In this document: positions 17,048 to 25,136 of the stretch, in pieces
Numbering within the stretch: the first letter of the stretch is position 1
Layout: each line of letters begins with the position of its first letter
NCBI GenBank assembly: GCA_026394605.1
Contig: JAPKXY010000048.1
Span: 1 to 39,608 of the forward strand
Direction of reading: 5' to 3'
Source of the DNA: Methanoregula sp.
Lineage (GTDB): Archaea; Halobacteriota; Methanomicrobia; Methanomicrobiales; Methanospirillaceae
DNA length: 39,608 nt
Translations under genes and position numbers: made by a program
The notes under the pieces: generated by a model
Database searches by the model: none
What the model was told of the DNA's origin: nothing
Seen by the model: the letters and a program-made list of their open reading frames with translations, nothing else

Positions 17048-17757
17048 AAGCACTCCTCACCGATGTTGACGGGACGATCACCGATTCGTCCCGCCGTATC
17101 AATACAACTGCGATTGAGGAAATCCGCTCGCTTCAGGACTACGGTGTTGAAGTAGTGCTTGCAAGCGGGAACACCGCATGCTTCATGGACGCAATCTGTA
17201 AAATGGTAGGCACCCGCGGAACTTTTATTGCAGAGAATGGCGGGGTGTTCCGGGTCGGTTATACCGGCACCCTGCATATTCAAGGTGACCAGACGGTCTG
17301 CAAAACAGCGCTTGAAGTGCTGCAAGCCCATTTCCGTGTACAGGGTATTGAACTTGAACTTTACAGCCCCACTTACCGGCTTGCTGATCTCGCATTTGCC
17401 CGGACGGTTCCGGTGGAAGAGGTAAAAACGGTCCTTTACAAGTATCCCGTTCAGGTGATTGATACCGGTTATGCGATCCACCTTCAATCACTTGGAGTGA
17501 CCAAAGGGACAGCGTTCGCATCACTCGCACATGAAATGGGTATTTTGGTTTCAGATTTTCTCGCGATCGGAGATTCGTTAAACGATATCCAGATGCTCCA
17601 GACTGCCGGGATCGGAGTCACCGTGGCAAATGCACACCCGGAGACAAAGGCAGCAGCTCAGTACGTTACAAAAAACGAATATGGAAACGGGTTTGTTGAG
17701 GCAATAAAAAAGTATTATTCTTATTTTCGCGCGATAAAACGGTCAACCACAATATAA
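17041..17757 (+). CDS. Archaeal phosphoglycolate phosphatase
   Basis: 238 residues of the HAD superfamily, archaeal PGP type (as in Thermoplasma TA0175). Motif I is DVDGT at 8-12 with nucleophile Asp8 and acid Asp10, motif II is LASGN, and motif III/IV is [10 protein letters not shown] with the later metal-binding aspartates. It dephosphorylates 2-phosphoglycolate, though sugar phosphates are also possible substrates. The GTG start overlaps radA by 7 bp, so they are probably co-transcribed. Its 3' end overlaps the convergent PRC-barrel gene by 37 bp. Confidence 0.85.
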   Translation: MLKALLTDVDGTITDSSRRINTTAIEEIRSLQDYGVEVVLASGNTACFMDAICKMVGTRGTFIAENGGVFRVGYTGTLHIQGDQTVCKTALEVLQAHFRVQGIELELYSPTYRLADLAFARTVPVEEVKTVLYKYPVQVIDTGYAIHLQSLGVTKGTAFASLAHEMGILVSDFLAIGDSLNDIQMLQTAGIGVTVANAHPETKAAAQYVTKNEYGNGFVEAIKKYYSYFRAIKRSTTI

Positions 17758-17975
17758 TCCTTGATGTCCTTGACAGCCTCGAATGGGATGATGAGAAGCT
17801 TGTCATCCTCAAGGTTGTATCCGTCAGTAACAAAGGTCTGGTCAGGATGGATGATCAGCTCGATAACCTGTCCGGAATCAAAATCGACCCTGATGTTCTT
17901 CAGGGTACCGATAAGCTTCCCGTCATTGCTCATAATCTTTTTTCGTGAAAGGCTGCGGGCAAATACGCGTGTCAT
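17721..17975 (-). CDS. PRC-barrel domain protein
   Basis: 84 residues forming a single PRC-barrel: FARSLSRKKIMSNDGKLIG, the strands VDFDSGQVIELIIHP, and the C-terminal [13 protein letters not shown]. Small archaeal PRC-barrel proteins have been linked to cell division (CdpB family) and RNA metabolism; which applies here cannot be told. GTATAAATAT at 17991-18000 lies about 20 bp before the ATG and no Shine-Dalgarno is present, so the message is probably leaderless. The convergent PGP gene overlaps its 3' end. Confidence 0.88.
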   Translation of the reverse strand: MTRVFARSLSRKKIMSNDGKLIGTLKNIRVDFDSGQVIELIIHPDQTFVTDGYNLEDDKLLIIPFEAVKDIKDYIVVDRFIARK

Positions 17976-18063
17976 AAAAAAATTGACGACGTATAAATAT
18001 ATAAAGTGTTCTAAAAAGAGGGGTTGTTATGCGAGATTTTCAGTAATTGTGAGTATAAATTCA

Positions 18064-18273
18064 TTATTTGAACATTTCAGCCGCTAATCTGATGTCAGAG
18101 CCCCGTACCGTTTTCCTCCCGGTATGGTCTGACATCTTTTTTGCTTCCTTTGCAATAAACGTGCCGTACTCTTCCATCAGAGTGGCCAGGGTTGTCGTGG
18201 CATCGGCGCTGACGCGTCCGGCACCAGATTTTTTCAAAATCCGTTCAACTGCAGCACGGGATAATCCAGTCAT
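18064..18273 (-). CDS. Archaeal histone
   Basis: 69 residues with the histone fold: three helices and the RKTVRGSDIRLAAEMF C-terminal block found in HMf-type histones. It should dimerise and wrap DNA. A longer frame begins at 18336, but TATAAAAATA at 18310-18319 (plus-strand view) and GGGGA before ATG 18273 place transcription start and ribosome site precisely for 18273. The resulting length is the family norm, so I start there. It is single-domain with no tail extension, close to the DNA-binding CBS regulator gene upstream. Confidence 0.95.
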   Translation of the reverse strand: MTGLSRAAVERILKKSGAGRVSADATTTLATLMEEYGTFIAKEAKKMSDHTGRKTVRGSDIRLAAEMFK

Positions 18274-18309
18274 AGGTATCTGTCCCCTTCTTCTGTTCTC
18301 TTCCAAGTG

Positions 18310-18319
18310 TATAAAAATA
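18310..18319 (-). promoter_or_regulatory. TATA box of histone gene
   Basis: TATAAAAATA on the plus strand (TATTTTTATA on the coding strand), centred about 42 bp before ATG 18273; it lies inside the 3' end of the preceding CBS regulator coding region (stop near 18333) and just beyond it. It fixes the histone start. Confidence 0.45.
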
Positions 18320-18332
18320 TCTTGCCACAGGA

Positions 18333-19211
18333 TCACATTGAGGGAAATACCCGGATTATGTCAGACTGGGTGAGGATGCCTACCGGTTTTCCGTCTTCGA
18401 CCACGATCAGGCGTCCGATCTCCCGCTCCTTGAATCTTTTTATGACCTCAAAGAGCTTGACATCCGAGGGTGCCTCGACAACATCTGTTGTCATGACCTC
18501 AGACACAGGAGTGGTGAGCGGAAGTTTCATCTCGACCGCATATGCGATATCACTCATCGTCACAATTCCACTGAGTTTATCGTCCTCGATCACTGGTGCA
18601 CCATGGATATGGTTCTGATTAAAAAGGATGAGAGCATCATGAAGGGTATCCAAACCCCTGAGTGTTTTTAAGGGAGAACTCATGTAAGTCTTTATCGGTT
18701 GTTTGGGGAGCGATATCATTTCCGTTGTCGCAATAAGCAGGGACTGATCCGACTCATCCCTGCCGAAAACTTCCCCCTTGATGACCAGTTTGTTCACCGG
18801 TGTCGGGCCGATGGTGATCTGGTCGCCAATTTCGAAGAGCTTTGCGCTGCCAATCAACTTGATTACCGCATGGCAGACATCAGGATGGCAGAGGGTGGTA
18901 AAATCGATCTCTCTCACCTTCACCCCGTGTACGGCCTCTCCGTTCCTGCTGATACCAACATCATAGTCACCCTCTGCAACGTTCAGGTTGAGCTCTTTGT
19001 ATGCAAGGGTGGTTGGGATATACCCCCCCTTCGGACCTGGCACGCCATCGACAAGCCCAATCGACCTGAGAGCCTGCATCTGGTTGCGGACAGTACCGGG
19101 ATTACGGTGGATTACCTCAGCGATCTCCTCACCCTTGATGGAATGGGAGTGCTGGTGATAGAGGGTGATGAGGGTGATGAGGATATCTTTCTGGATGAGG
19201 GATAAGTCCAT
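18333..19211 (-). CDS. Winged-helix regulator with CBS-domain pair
   Basis: 292 residues. An N-terminal winged helix (about 1-65) has the recognition segment EVIHRNPGTVRNQMQALRSIGLV. A central domain of unknown type, about 70-160, carries two histidine/cysteine-rich turns (TTLCHPDVCHAVIKL) that could bind metal or FeS. Two CBS domains cover about 175-290. CBS pairs bind adenosine nucleotides such as AMP, ATP or SAM, so this looks like a nucleotide-sensing transcription factor of the archaeal HTH-CBS family. No Shine-Dalgarno is seen, and a TATA-like element about 28 bp upstream suggests a leaderless transcript. Its promoter is shared with the divergent GTPase gene. Confidence 0.85.
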   Translation of the reverse strand: MDLSLIQKDILITLITLYHQHSHSIKGEEIAEVIHRNPGTVRNQMQALRSIGLVDGVPGPKGGYIPTTLAYKELNLNVAEGDYDVGISRNGEAVHGVKVREIDFTTLCHPDVCHAVIKLIGSAKLFEIGDQITIGPTPVNKLVIKGEVFGRDESDQSLLIATTEMISLPKQPIKTYMSSPLKTLRGLDTLHDALILFNQNHIHGAPVIEDDKLSGIVTMSDIAYAVEMKLPLTTPVSEVMTTDVVEAPSDVKLFEVIKRFKEREIGRLIVVEDGKPVGILTQSDIIRVFPSM

Positions 19212-19257
19212 AACGCTAAACGGTATTACGTTCCATAAATATATAGGTTGAAGCTAC
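19212..19257. promoter_or_regulatory. 46-bp divergent promoter, CBS regulator / GTPase
   Basis: The whole gap between two divergent start codons. It holds a single AT-rich element, CCATAAATATATAGG at 19233-19247, which is about 28 bp from the minus-strand ATG and about 19 bp from the plus-strand GTG. No separate ribosome sites fit, so both messages would be leaderless or almost so and would compete for one TATA region. Confidence 0.45.
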
Positions 19258-20235
19258 GTGGAGTTCGAACGACTGCCGACAGTTCCTACCGCAGACGAGA
19301 TCCTGGACCGGAGTTTTCGCCGTGCGGCAAAAAAGATGAAAGAGAAGCTCAACAAGGACAGGGCGAATGAGGAATTTGTGCGGGCAGTCAGGTCTGCCAT
19401 CCATGACCGGCTTGTTTATATAATCAGGGGATTTCCGGAGTTTGACAAACTCCCGCAGTTCTATCGCGAACTGACCGACATCCTCTTTGGGATCGACCGG
19501 ATCAAACAATCTCTGGGGGCGGTCGGCTGGGCGGCAAAACATGCCGGCATGGTCGGTGGTGAGCTTGCCTTTCAGGCAAGGAAGTCGACGGACTCGCTGG
19601 GAGTACGTAAACGGGCGGTCGCTCGCACCGCCTCTATTGTTCACCAGATTGACAAGGATCTTCGCTTTTTGAACGAAGTGCGCAATGTATTGCGAAAGCT
19701 CCCGCATATCGATGATACGTTCACGGTCGTTATTGCGGGTTACCCGAATGTCGGCAAATCATCATTCATCCGCCGGGTCTCCACCGCCACCCCGGAGATA
19801 GCATCGTATCCTTTTACCACGAAAGGGATTATTGTCGGACACCGTGATGTGGGGCGCGAACGGGTTCAGTTTGTCGATACACCTGGGATCCTCGACCGCC
19901 CGAATGAAGAGCGGAACGCCATCGAACGGCAGGCGCTGTCTGCTGTCATGAACGTCGCCGATGTCGTGCTCTTCATTATCGATCCCTCCGAGCACTGCGG
20001 ATATCCCATCGAAGTACAGCGCCGACTGCTCGATGAAGTTGCAGGGCTTGTTTCTGTGCCAATCGTTGCGGTCGCAAACAAATCAGATATCGTACGATCG
20101 GATCGGGATCTCACGATGTCCATGGAGACCGGTGAAGGTGTCAGTGAAATTCTGGAGCGCCTGCTCTCTTACCGTCCCGTGCCTACAAAAAGGTCAAGAG
20201 CCTCAAGAGCCCCAACCCGAGAGCAAACCCAATAA
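19258..20235 (+). CDS. NOG1-family GTP-binding protein
   Basis: 325 residues of the NOG1/Obg superfamily. The N-terminal helical domain opens MEFERLPTVPTADEILDRSFRRA, as in archaeal NOG1. G1 is GYPNVGKS at 161-168, G3 is DTPG at 207-210 and G4 is NKSD at 274-277. NOG1 works in large ribosomal subunit assembly in eukaryotes; the archaeal form is assumed to do the same. The start is GTG 19258, supported by the conserved N-terminus. The C-terminal tail is short and basic (PTKRSRASRAPTR). Its 3' end overlaps the convergent presenilin gene by 53 bp. Confidence 0.9.
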   Translation: MEFERLPTVPTADEILDRSFRRAAKKMKEKLNKDRANEEFVRAVRSAIHDRLVYIIRGFPEFDKLPQFYRELTDILFGIDRIKQSLGAVGWAAKHAGMVGGELAFQARKSTDSLGVRKRAVARTASIVHQIDKDLRFLNEVRNVLRKLPHIDDTFTVVIAGYPNVGKSSFIRRVSTATPEIASYPFTTKGIIVGHRDVGRERVQFVDTPGILDRPNEERNAIERQALSAVMNVADVVLFIIDPSEHCGYPIEVQRRLLDEVAGLVSVPIVAVANKSDIVRSDRDLTMSMETGEGVSEILERLLSYRPVPTKRSRASRAPTREQTQ

Positions 20236-21085
20236 GGGTGCCCCCGTTTAATGGAGGAAGCCCTGCCTGCGGTTTTCCGGAACTCACAAAATACAAAAGG
20301 ACGGCAAGTCCTGCAAGGGAGCCGGCGATTGCGCCCAGCGCAGGCAGGTTCACAAATCCCATGATGCGGGGTCCTTTTAAAAAGACGTTGGCGGAGACAA
20401 CAAGGATGGAGGGCATGATGAGGTCGCCCATCCCCATGATGAATGCTGCACGCTCGTGTCCCTCCCCCAGCTTCCCGATACCCTCACGGATGAATGAATA
20501 GTTGCGTTTTTTTGGGATCACAAAGAGGATCGGCGTCTTGAGATCGATGACACCTTCCGCAAGGGTGATCATGTGTTTTGTCCTGTATACCGAAACCGCA
20601 TCGTACACAGCAAGGATGATGAGCAGTATGACAACCGGGAGGATGTCCAGCGAGCGCCCGAAAATTGATGCGACGCCGGCAGCAATCAGGACACCGAGCA
20701 CATCGATGATGTACCATTCCGGATATTTAAAGAGCAGGAGTGTGGCGCCGATCGAGCAGGCAAAGACGAGAAGGACTGCTGTATCGGTGGTGCCGACAAC
20801 GGCAAACACAATCGCCGAGAAGATATAGATAAAGGTGAAAAAGATTGAGGCGCCGATAACAAATGAGATGACCCTTTTAAACCCGAATTTGATGAGCAGG
20901 AGTAAAAATCCCGTAAACACGAGCAGAATGACAATAAAGATGAACGGGTTAGCCACTGAAGTTGGGTCTTCGAATGCGCTGATTCCCGCTGCCTGCATCA
21001 GTGGCGACAGGGCGAGCGCCCCGATCTCGACGACGATAAGGAGCAGGGGCATTGCAAGGAACGGAATGATGCTTTTTTTATCCAT
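20183..21085 (-). CDS. Presenilin/SPP-type intramembrane aspartyl protease
   Basis: 300 residues, nine predicted membrane segments, family A22/presenilin homologue. The catalytic aspartates are Asp162 in VYDAVSVY (TM6) and Asp221 in GMGDLIMPS (TM7 GxGD motif); the numbering is nearly the same as I recall for the structurally solved Methanoculleus marisnigri enzyme. It would cleave membrane-spanning helices of other proteins. The PAL element of the ninth segment, near 274-277, reads AGLP rather than PALP. GGAG lies 7 nt before the ATG. It diverges from a small coiled-coil membrane protein gene and converges on the GTPase gene. Confidence 0.9.
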   Translation of the reverse strand: MDKKSIIPFLAMPLLLIVVEIGALALSPLMQAAGISAFEDPTSVANPFIFIVILLVFTGFLLLLIKFGFKRVISFVIGASIFFTFIYIFSAIVFAVVGTTDTAVLLVFACSIGATLLLFKYPEWYIIDVLGVLIAAGVASIFGRSLDILPVVILLIILAVYDAVSVYRTKHMITLAEGVIDLKTPILFVIPKKRNYSFIREGIGKLGEGHERAAFIMGMGDLIMPSILVVSANVFLKGPRIMGFVNLPALGAIAGSLAGLAVLLYFVSSGKPQAGLPPLNGGTLIGFALGLGLLRLLTFL

Positions 21086-21141
21086 GACTTGTCTCCAGCT
21101 ATATAGTTAGCTTAATTACTACATCTTCATCATCTAAAAGC

Positions 21142-21456
21142 ATGGAGATTCGTGAATACTTAATCGATATCCTTATCACGGTGGTCATGATCATCTCCAC
21201 CCTCGTGCTCATCCTCCGCTTCTGGCAGGACCTCACCATCGCTATTGCTGCGATTTTAATGATGCTTTCGCTGGGCGGACTCTTCCTTTCCCTGCAGGTC
21301 AAGGTCCGACATCTCGAACGTAGCGTGATCACCCGCGAGCGCATGCTGCGCACTAACCTTGAGGAGATGGCAAAAAGAATGGCGCAGAAATACGATATGG
21401 CGCTATCCCATCTCGATGAACTGATCGGTGAATATTCCAAGCGTGTTTACCGGTAA
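21142..21456 (+). CDS. Small membrane protein with coiled coil
   Basis: 104 residues. Two close hydrophobic segments (about 8-27 and 30-50) are followed by a charged helical tail (about 52-104) with heptad-like spacing that is likely a coiled coil on the cytoplasmic side. I do not recognise a family. It starts 26 bp before fen on the same strand, and diverges from the presenilin homologue. The AT-rich TTAATTA around 21111-21118 sits 28 bp before the ATG. A real gene is likely from length, hydrophobicity pattern and context. Confidence 0.72.
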   Translation: MEIREYLIDILITVVMIISTLVLILRFWQDLTIAIAAILMMLSLGGLFLSLQVKVRHLERSVITRERMLRTNLEEMAKRMAQKYDMALSHLDELIGEYSKRVYR

Positions 21457-21482
21457 ATCCGAACCGATATCAGGGGTTCTTG

Positions 21483-22484
21483 ATGGGGGTCGCACTCAGG
21501 GATATCGTTATTGAATATAAATCGCCGGTCAGCTGGGATGCCCTTTCCGGTATCGCGGCGATCGATGCCAGCAATGCGCTGTACCAGTTTCTGACCATCA
21601 TCCGCCAGCCAGACGGTACCCCTCTTATGGACCATCGTGGGCGGGTGACCTCCCACCTCTCAGGGATTCTCTTCCGCATGGCTACTTTTCTGGACAAAGC
21701 GATCAAACCCGTCTTCGTTTTTGACGGCAAACCACCAGATCTCAAACAGGCAACCATCGAAGAGCGCAGGAAACTCCGTACTGAGGCGGGCGAGCGCTGG
21801 AAGGAGGCACTGGCGCGGGGCGATGAGGAGGAGGCGTACAAACAGGCACGGTCATCGACACGGGTGGATGCAGCGGTGATCGAAACCTCAAAGGAACTCC
21901 TGCAACTGCTCGGGATTCCCTTTGTTCAGGCACCAGGGGAGGGGGAGGCGCAGGCAGCGCATATGGCAGCAAAGGGAGATGTCCGGTATGTCGTATCGCA
22001 GGACTATGATACGCTCCTCTTTGGCGCACCGACTCTCGTCCGTAACCTTACCGTGAGCGGGAAACGCAAGATCCGCGGAAGAGCCGTAACAATCAACCCA
22101 GAACGGATTATTCTCTCCGATCTGCTCGGTGGAATACACCTCACCCGCGCACAGCTGATTGATATCGGCATTCTGGTCGGCACGGACTTCAACGAGGGGG
22201 TGACAGGGATTGGTGCAAAGACCGCCCTCAAGCTCGTGCAGAATGGAGAGGCTGCGGCAAAACTCAAAGAAAAAATGCCCCAATTTGACCCTGATCCGGT
22301 CCGTTCACTTTTCCTCAATCCACCGGTAACGAATTCCTTCGAGCTTGCATGGGCGCGGCCGGATGTGGAGGGCATCGTTTCGCTCCTCTGCGGCGGGTAT
22401 GACTTTTCAGAGGAGCGGGTGCGAAAGGCGCTTGAAGGGTTCACGGTAAAAGAGGGGCAGAGGACGCTGGAAGGATGGTTTTAA
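21483..22484 (+). CDS. fen: Flap endonuclease 1
   Basis: 333 residues; a structure-specific nuclease that removes 5' flaps during Okazaki fragment maturation and repair. Metal ligands visible are Asp28 (IDAS), Asp81 (VFDGKPP), Glu153 and Glu155 (PGEGEAQ), Asp174 and Asp176 (SQDYD) and Asp235 (GTDFNEG). The last eight residues, QRTLEGWF, are a PCNA-interacting box. A TTG precedes the ATG, but MGVALRDIV is the family N-terminus and AGGGG lies upstream, so I start at 21483. It follows the small membrane protein by 26 bp. Confidence 0.96.
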   Translation: MGVALRDIVIEYKSPVSWDALSGIAAIDASNALYQFLTIIRQPDGTPLMDHRGRVTSHLSGILFRMATFLDKAIKPVFVFDGKPPDLKQATIEERRKLRTEAGERWKEALARGDEEEAYKQARSSTRVDAAVIETSKELLQLLGIPFVQAPGEGEAQAAHMAAKGDVRYVVSQDYDTLLFGAPTLVRNLTVSGKRKIRGRAVTINPERIILSDLLGGIHLTRAQLIDIGILVGTDFNEGVTGIGAKTALKLVQNGEAAAKLKEKMPQFDPDPVRSLFLNPPVTNSFELAWARPDVEGIVSLLCGGYDFSEERVRKALEGFTVKEGQRTLEGWF

Positions 22485-22581
22485 GCTTGTTCCACCACCG
22501 CTCCAGCCAGATAAAAAGAAAGCGTATAAACGTGCGCGCGATGCATTGTTTGGTGTGATTTTCACCTCCGAATTTTCTATT

Positions 22582-22607
22582 CAGTGTCGTTCCGGTTCCT
22601 GACACTG
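22582..22607. promoter_or_regulatory. Inverted repeat in leader of YcaO gene
   Basis: CAGTGTC (22582-22588) and GACACTG (22601-22607) are perfect 7-bp arms with a 12-bp centre, 29 bp upstream of the YcaO ATG. It could be an operator or an RNA hairpin. A TATA-like TATAAA sits further upstream, around 22523. Confidence 0.45.
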
Positions 22608-22635
22608 TGTTCTCCCGATAATCTGGTGACTCCCC

Positions 22636-23847
22636 ATGCAGCTCCAACCCTGTAAAAAGATCTACAACAACGACACCCAGCGGGCTTCTCCCCTGAACGA
22701 GACCCTTGCCCGGATCGAACCCAAAGTCCCGGCAGCGGGTATCACGCGGGTGGCTGACATCACAAACCTCGACCGAATCGGCATCCCTGTTTTTTCCTGC
22801 ATCAGGCCAACTGCCGAGGATGGGGCAATTACCATATATAATGGCAAGGGAGCAACAGTCGAGGAATCGAAAATCTCGGCAATCATGGAGGGGATAGAGC
22901 GGTATTGCGCGGAAGTGCATGACCGCATAATTGAACGGGGATACTATCATGAGCTGTTCGGGAGGGGGCGGATTGTCGATCCCAATGACCTGATCCTTCC
23001 GCCGGAGGCTGACCCTAACCAGATTCTCCCGTGGGTCGGGGGATTTGACATCGCCAACGATGAGCCCGTTCTTGTTCCCGCACAGGTGGTCTTTCACCCG
23101 CTCTCCCAGAAATATCGCCCGCTCTTTCGTACGGGCACCAACGGCCTTGCGTCGGGAAATACCATGGAGGAGGCAATCTTCCATGCCCTTGCGGAGGTCA
23201 TCGAACGGGATGCATGGTCGCTTGTAGAAGCATCCAGAAACTCCGGTCCGGAGGTGATGAACATCGACGACCCCCTGATCAACGGGGTGCAGAAGAAATT
23301 TACCGATGCGAAGGTCGAGGTGACAATCCGCGATATCACGTCAGACATCGGCATCCCGACCATGGCGGCAGTCGCCGATGATGTGCTCCTCAAGGATCCC
23401 ATGCTGCTCACCATGGGCATGGGAACGCATACCAGCGCGAGGATTGCTGTCATGCGGGCGCTTACCGAAGTTGCACAGAGCCGGCTCACCCAGATCCACG
23501 GAGCCCGGGAGGACACGACGGTCGCCCAGGTGCGAAAGCGGCTGGGATACGACCGCACAAAGCGGATGAACGCGTACTGGTTTAAGGATAACGGTGAAGT
23601 CGATTACCGTACTATACCGTCATGCGACAGTGATGATTTTGTGAAGGATATCCTCCTGATGATCAAGAATCTGAATAAGCAGGGTCTTGACCGCGTCATT
23701 GTCGTCGACTTAACGAGGGATGAGATCGGTATCCCCGTTGTCAGGGTTGTTGTTCCCGGGCTCGAATCCTACGCAATGGATCCGGAACGGCGGGGGGAGC
23801 GGGTAAAGCATGCAGAAGATCACCGTCTTTCTCGGACCAAGTCTTGA
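22636..23847 (+). CDS. YcaO-type enzyme, methanogenesis marker 1 (MCR thioglycine synthesis)
   Basis: 403 residues of the YcaO superfamily. It carries the ATP-binding segments EESKISAIMEGIERYCAE, then TNGLASGNTMEEAIFHALAEVIERDAW, and a long region with TMGMGTHTSARIAVMRALTEVAQSR. YcaO proteins activate peptide backbones with ATP; in methanogens the YcaO-TfuA pair converts the active-site glycine of methyl-coenzyme M reductase alpha to thioglycine. The neighbour overlapping its last 38 bp is the TfuA gene, which makes that function the best call. mcr genes are not in the window. The start is ATG 22636 with no strong ribosome site. Confidence 0.92.
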   Translation: MQLQPCKKIYNNDTQRASPLNETLARIEPKVPAAGITRVADITNLDRIGIPVFSCIRPTAEDGAITIYNGKGATVEESKISAIMEGIERYCAEVHDRIIERGYYHELFGRGRIVDPNDLILPPEADPNQILPWVGGFDIANDEPVLVPAQVVFHPLSQKYRPLFRTGTNGLASGNTMEEAIFHALAEVIERDAWSLVEASRNSGPEVMNIDDPLINGVQKKFTDAKVEVTIRDITSDIGIPTMAAVADDVLLKDPMLLTMGMGTHTSARIAVMRALTEVAQSRLTQIHGAREDTTVAQVRKRLGYDRTKRMNAYWFKDNGEVDYRTIPSCDSDDFVKDILLMIKNLNKQGLDRVIVVDLTRDEIGIPVVRVVVPGLESYAMDPERRGERVKHAEDHRLSRTKS

Positions 23848-24463
23848 TCGCCTGACGGCAGAAGGGATTCTTCCCGCCACGTACCTTCCTCCGGCTAAAC
23901 GTGGTGATCTCCTTGCCGCCGTCAACGATGGTTCGAATGTCATCTGCCTGATCGACGGCGTCTTTCATCAGGACTCAGCAGTTGCCCACCGGGAGATCCT
24001 TTTTGCACTAAAAATGGGGATCCGTGTGATCGGCGCATCGAGCATGGGTGCACTCCGGGCTGCTGAAATGGACACCCTCGGCATGGAGGGCGTTGGTGAG
24101 ATTTACCGTATGTATAAGGATGGCAGACTTGTCTCTGATGATGAAGTCGCGCTCATCTTTGACCCGGTCACTTTTGCCGCGCTTTCCGAACCATTGATCA
24201 ACATCCGGTGCACGTTACAGAGAGCAGAGGACCAGGGGGTTATCTCCGCACGTGTTCACAGAATCCTGCTCGATACGGCACGTTCTGTATTTTACCCACA
24301 GCGGCTGTATCCACGTATTGTCTCAGCCAGCGGAGAGGAGGTCGATCCCGCAACGAGGGAGCGGTTCCTGGACTGGGTGGAGATGGCAGCATGTGACAGG
24401 AAGCGGGAGGATGCAATTACTGCGTTGCACTATATTCATGCATCCCTGAACAGTATTATTTGA
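23810..24463 (+). CDS. tfuA: TfuA-like protein, partner of YcaO in thioamidation
   Basis: 217 residues. TfuA-like core from about residue 4 to 160: VFLGPSL near the N-terminus, ICLIDGVFHQDSAVAHREILFAL and GASSMGALRAAEMDTLGMEGVGEIYRMY. TfuA is thought to supply or deliver sulfur to the YcaO enzyme. Its ATG lies inside the YcaO gene, 38 bp before that stop, in another frame, so the two products should be made in step. It is followed by a T-rich run before the convergent CDP-alcohol transferase gene. Confidence 0.93.
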   Translation: MQKITVFLGPSLDRLTAEGILPATYLPPAKRGDLLAAVNDGSNVICLIDGVFHQDSAVAHREILFALKMGIRVIGASSMGALRAAEMDTLGMEGVGEIYRMYKDGRLVSDDEVALIFDPVTFAALSEPLINIRCTLQRAEDQGVISARVHRILLDTARSVFYPQRLYPRIVSASGEEVDPATRERFLDWVEMAACDRKREDAITALHYIHASLNSII

Positions 24464-24536
24464 TGACCGAACGCCCGGTATTTTTTCAGGGACCGTTGAT
24501 AATAAAAAGGGACAGGTCACGGGTATTATCAAACTA

Positions 24537-25136
24537 TTATTTTACTTTTCTCCAGACAAAGGCAAAACGCTGGAATGCGGTCAGGTGACCGAATGTGCCA
24601 AAAATGACAAGCATCCAGCCAAGATAAGTAAGCCCGAAAATCCCACTGGGTAAGAACAGGTCAATAATCCCCACAACTATAATCAGCACAAGCCGGTCCG
24701 CCCGTCCGAGCAAACCCCCATAGTACCGTCCTACCCCGACAGCCTGCGCCTGTGTGCCAAGATACGACGCCATCAGTACACCGGTGAGCGCAAACACCCC
24801 GATCTGCCAGGACACCCCCATTCCACCCGCAAAGATGCCGGTGATGATGAAAATGTCAGCGTACCGGTCGACTGCATGTTCAAGGAAATCACCCCGCCTG
24901 CTCTGTATTTTCATCTCGCGTGCAACCGCTCCATCCATCGCATCGCAGAGGGCGTTGAAGGCAACCGCCACAATCCCCCACACCTCCAGCCTGAGATAGA
25001 ACATGACACCGGCCACGGCGGATGCAAGGAGCGCAGCTATGGTGAAGAAGTTCGGAGTGAGACCGCACCGTACGGCAACGGAGACCAGAGGGTCGAAATA
25101 GGCTTTTACATGGGGGCGGAACTGGTCGAGCGTCAC
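24537..25136 (-). CDS. CDP-alcohol phosphotransferase, possibly archaeal inositol or glycerol phospholipid synthase
   Basis: 199 residues, six hydrophobic segments. The family motif DxxDGxxAR(8)G(3)D(3)D is present at Asp65, Asp68, Gly69, Ala72, Arg73 and Gly82, but the third aspartate position is Glu86 (GDFLEHAVD); the fourth is Asp90. These acids hold the metals and catalyse transfer of a CDP-alcohol phosphate group to an acceptor such as inositol phosphate. Acceptor cannot be told. The GTG start overlaps the upstream kinase gene by 4 bp. It is the last gene of the minus-strand operon. Confidence 0.88.
   Translation of the reverse strand: MTLDQFRPHVKAYFDPLVSVAVRCGLTPNFFTIAALLASAVAGVMFYLRLEVWGIVAVAFNALCDAMDGAVAREMKIQSRRGDFLEHAVDRYADIFIITGIFAGGMGVSWQIGVFALTGVLMASYLGTQAQAVGVGRYYGGLLGRADRLVLIIVVGIIDLFLPSGIFGLTYLGWMLVIFGTFGHLTAFQRFAFVWRKVK

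Noticed and set aside
18274-18336. 21-residue N-terminal extension of the histone
   Set aside because: The TATA box and ribosome site point to the downstream ATG, and the shorter product has the normal histone length.
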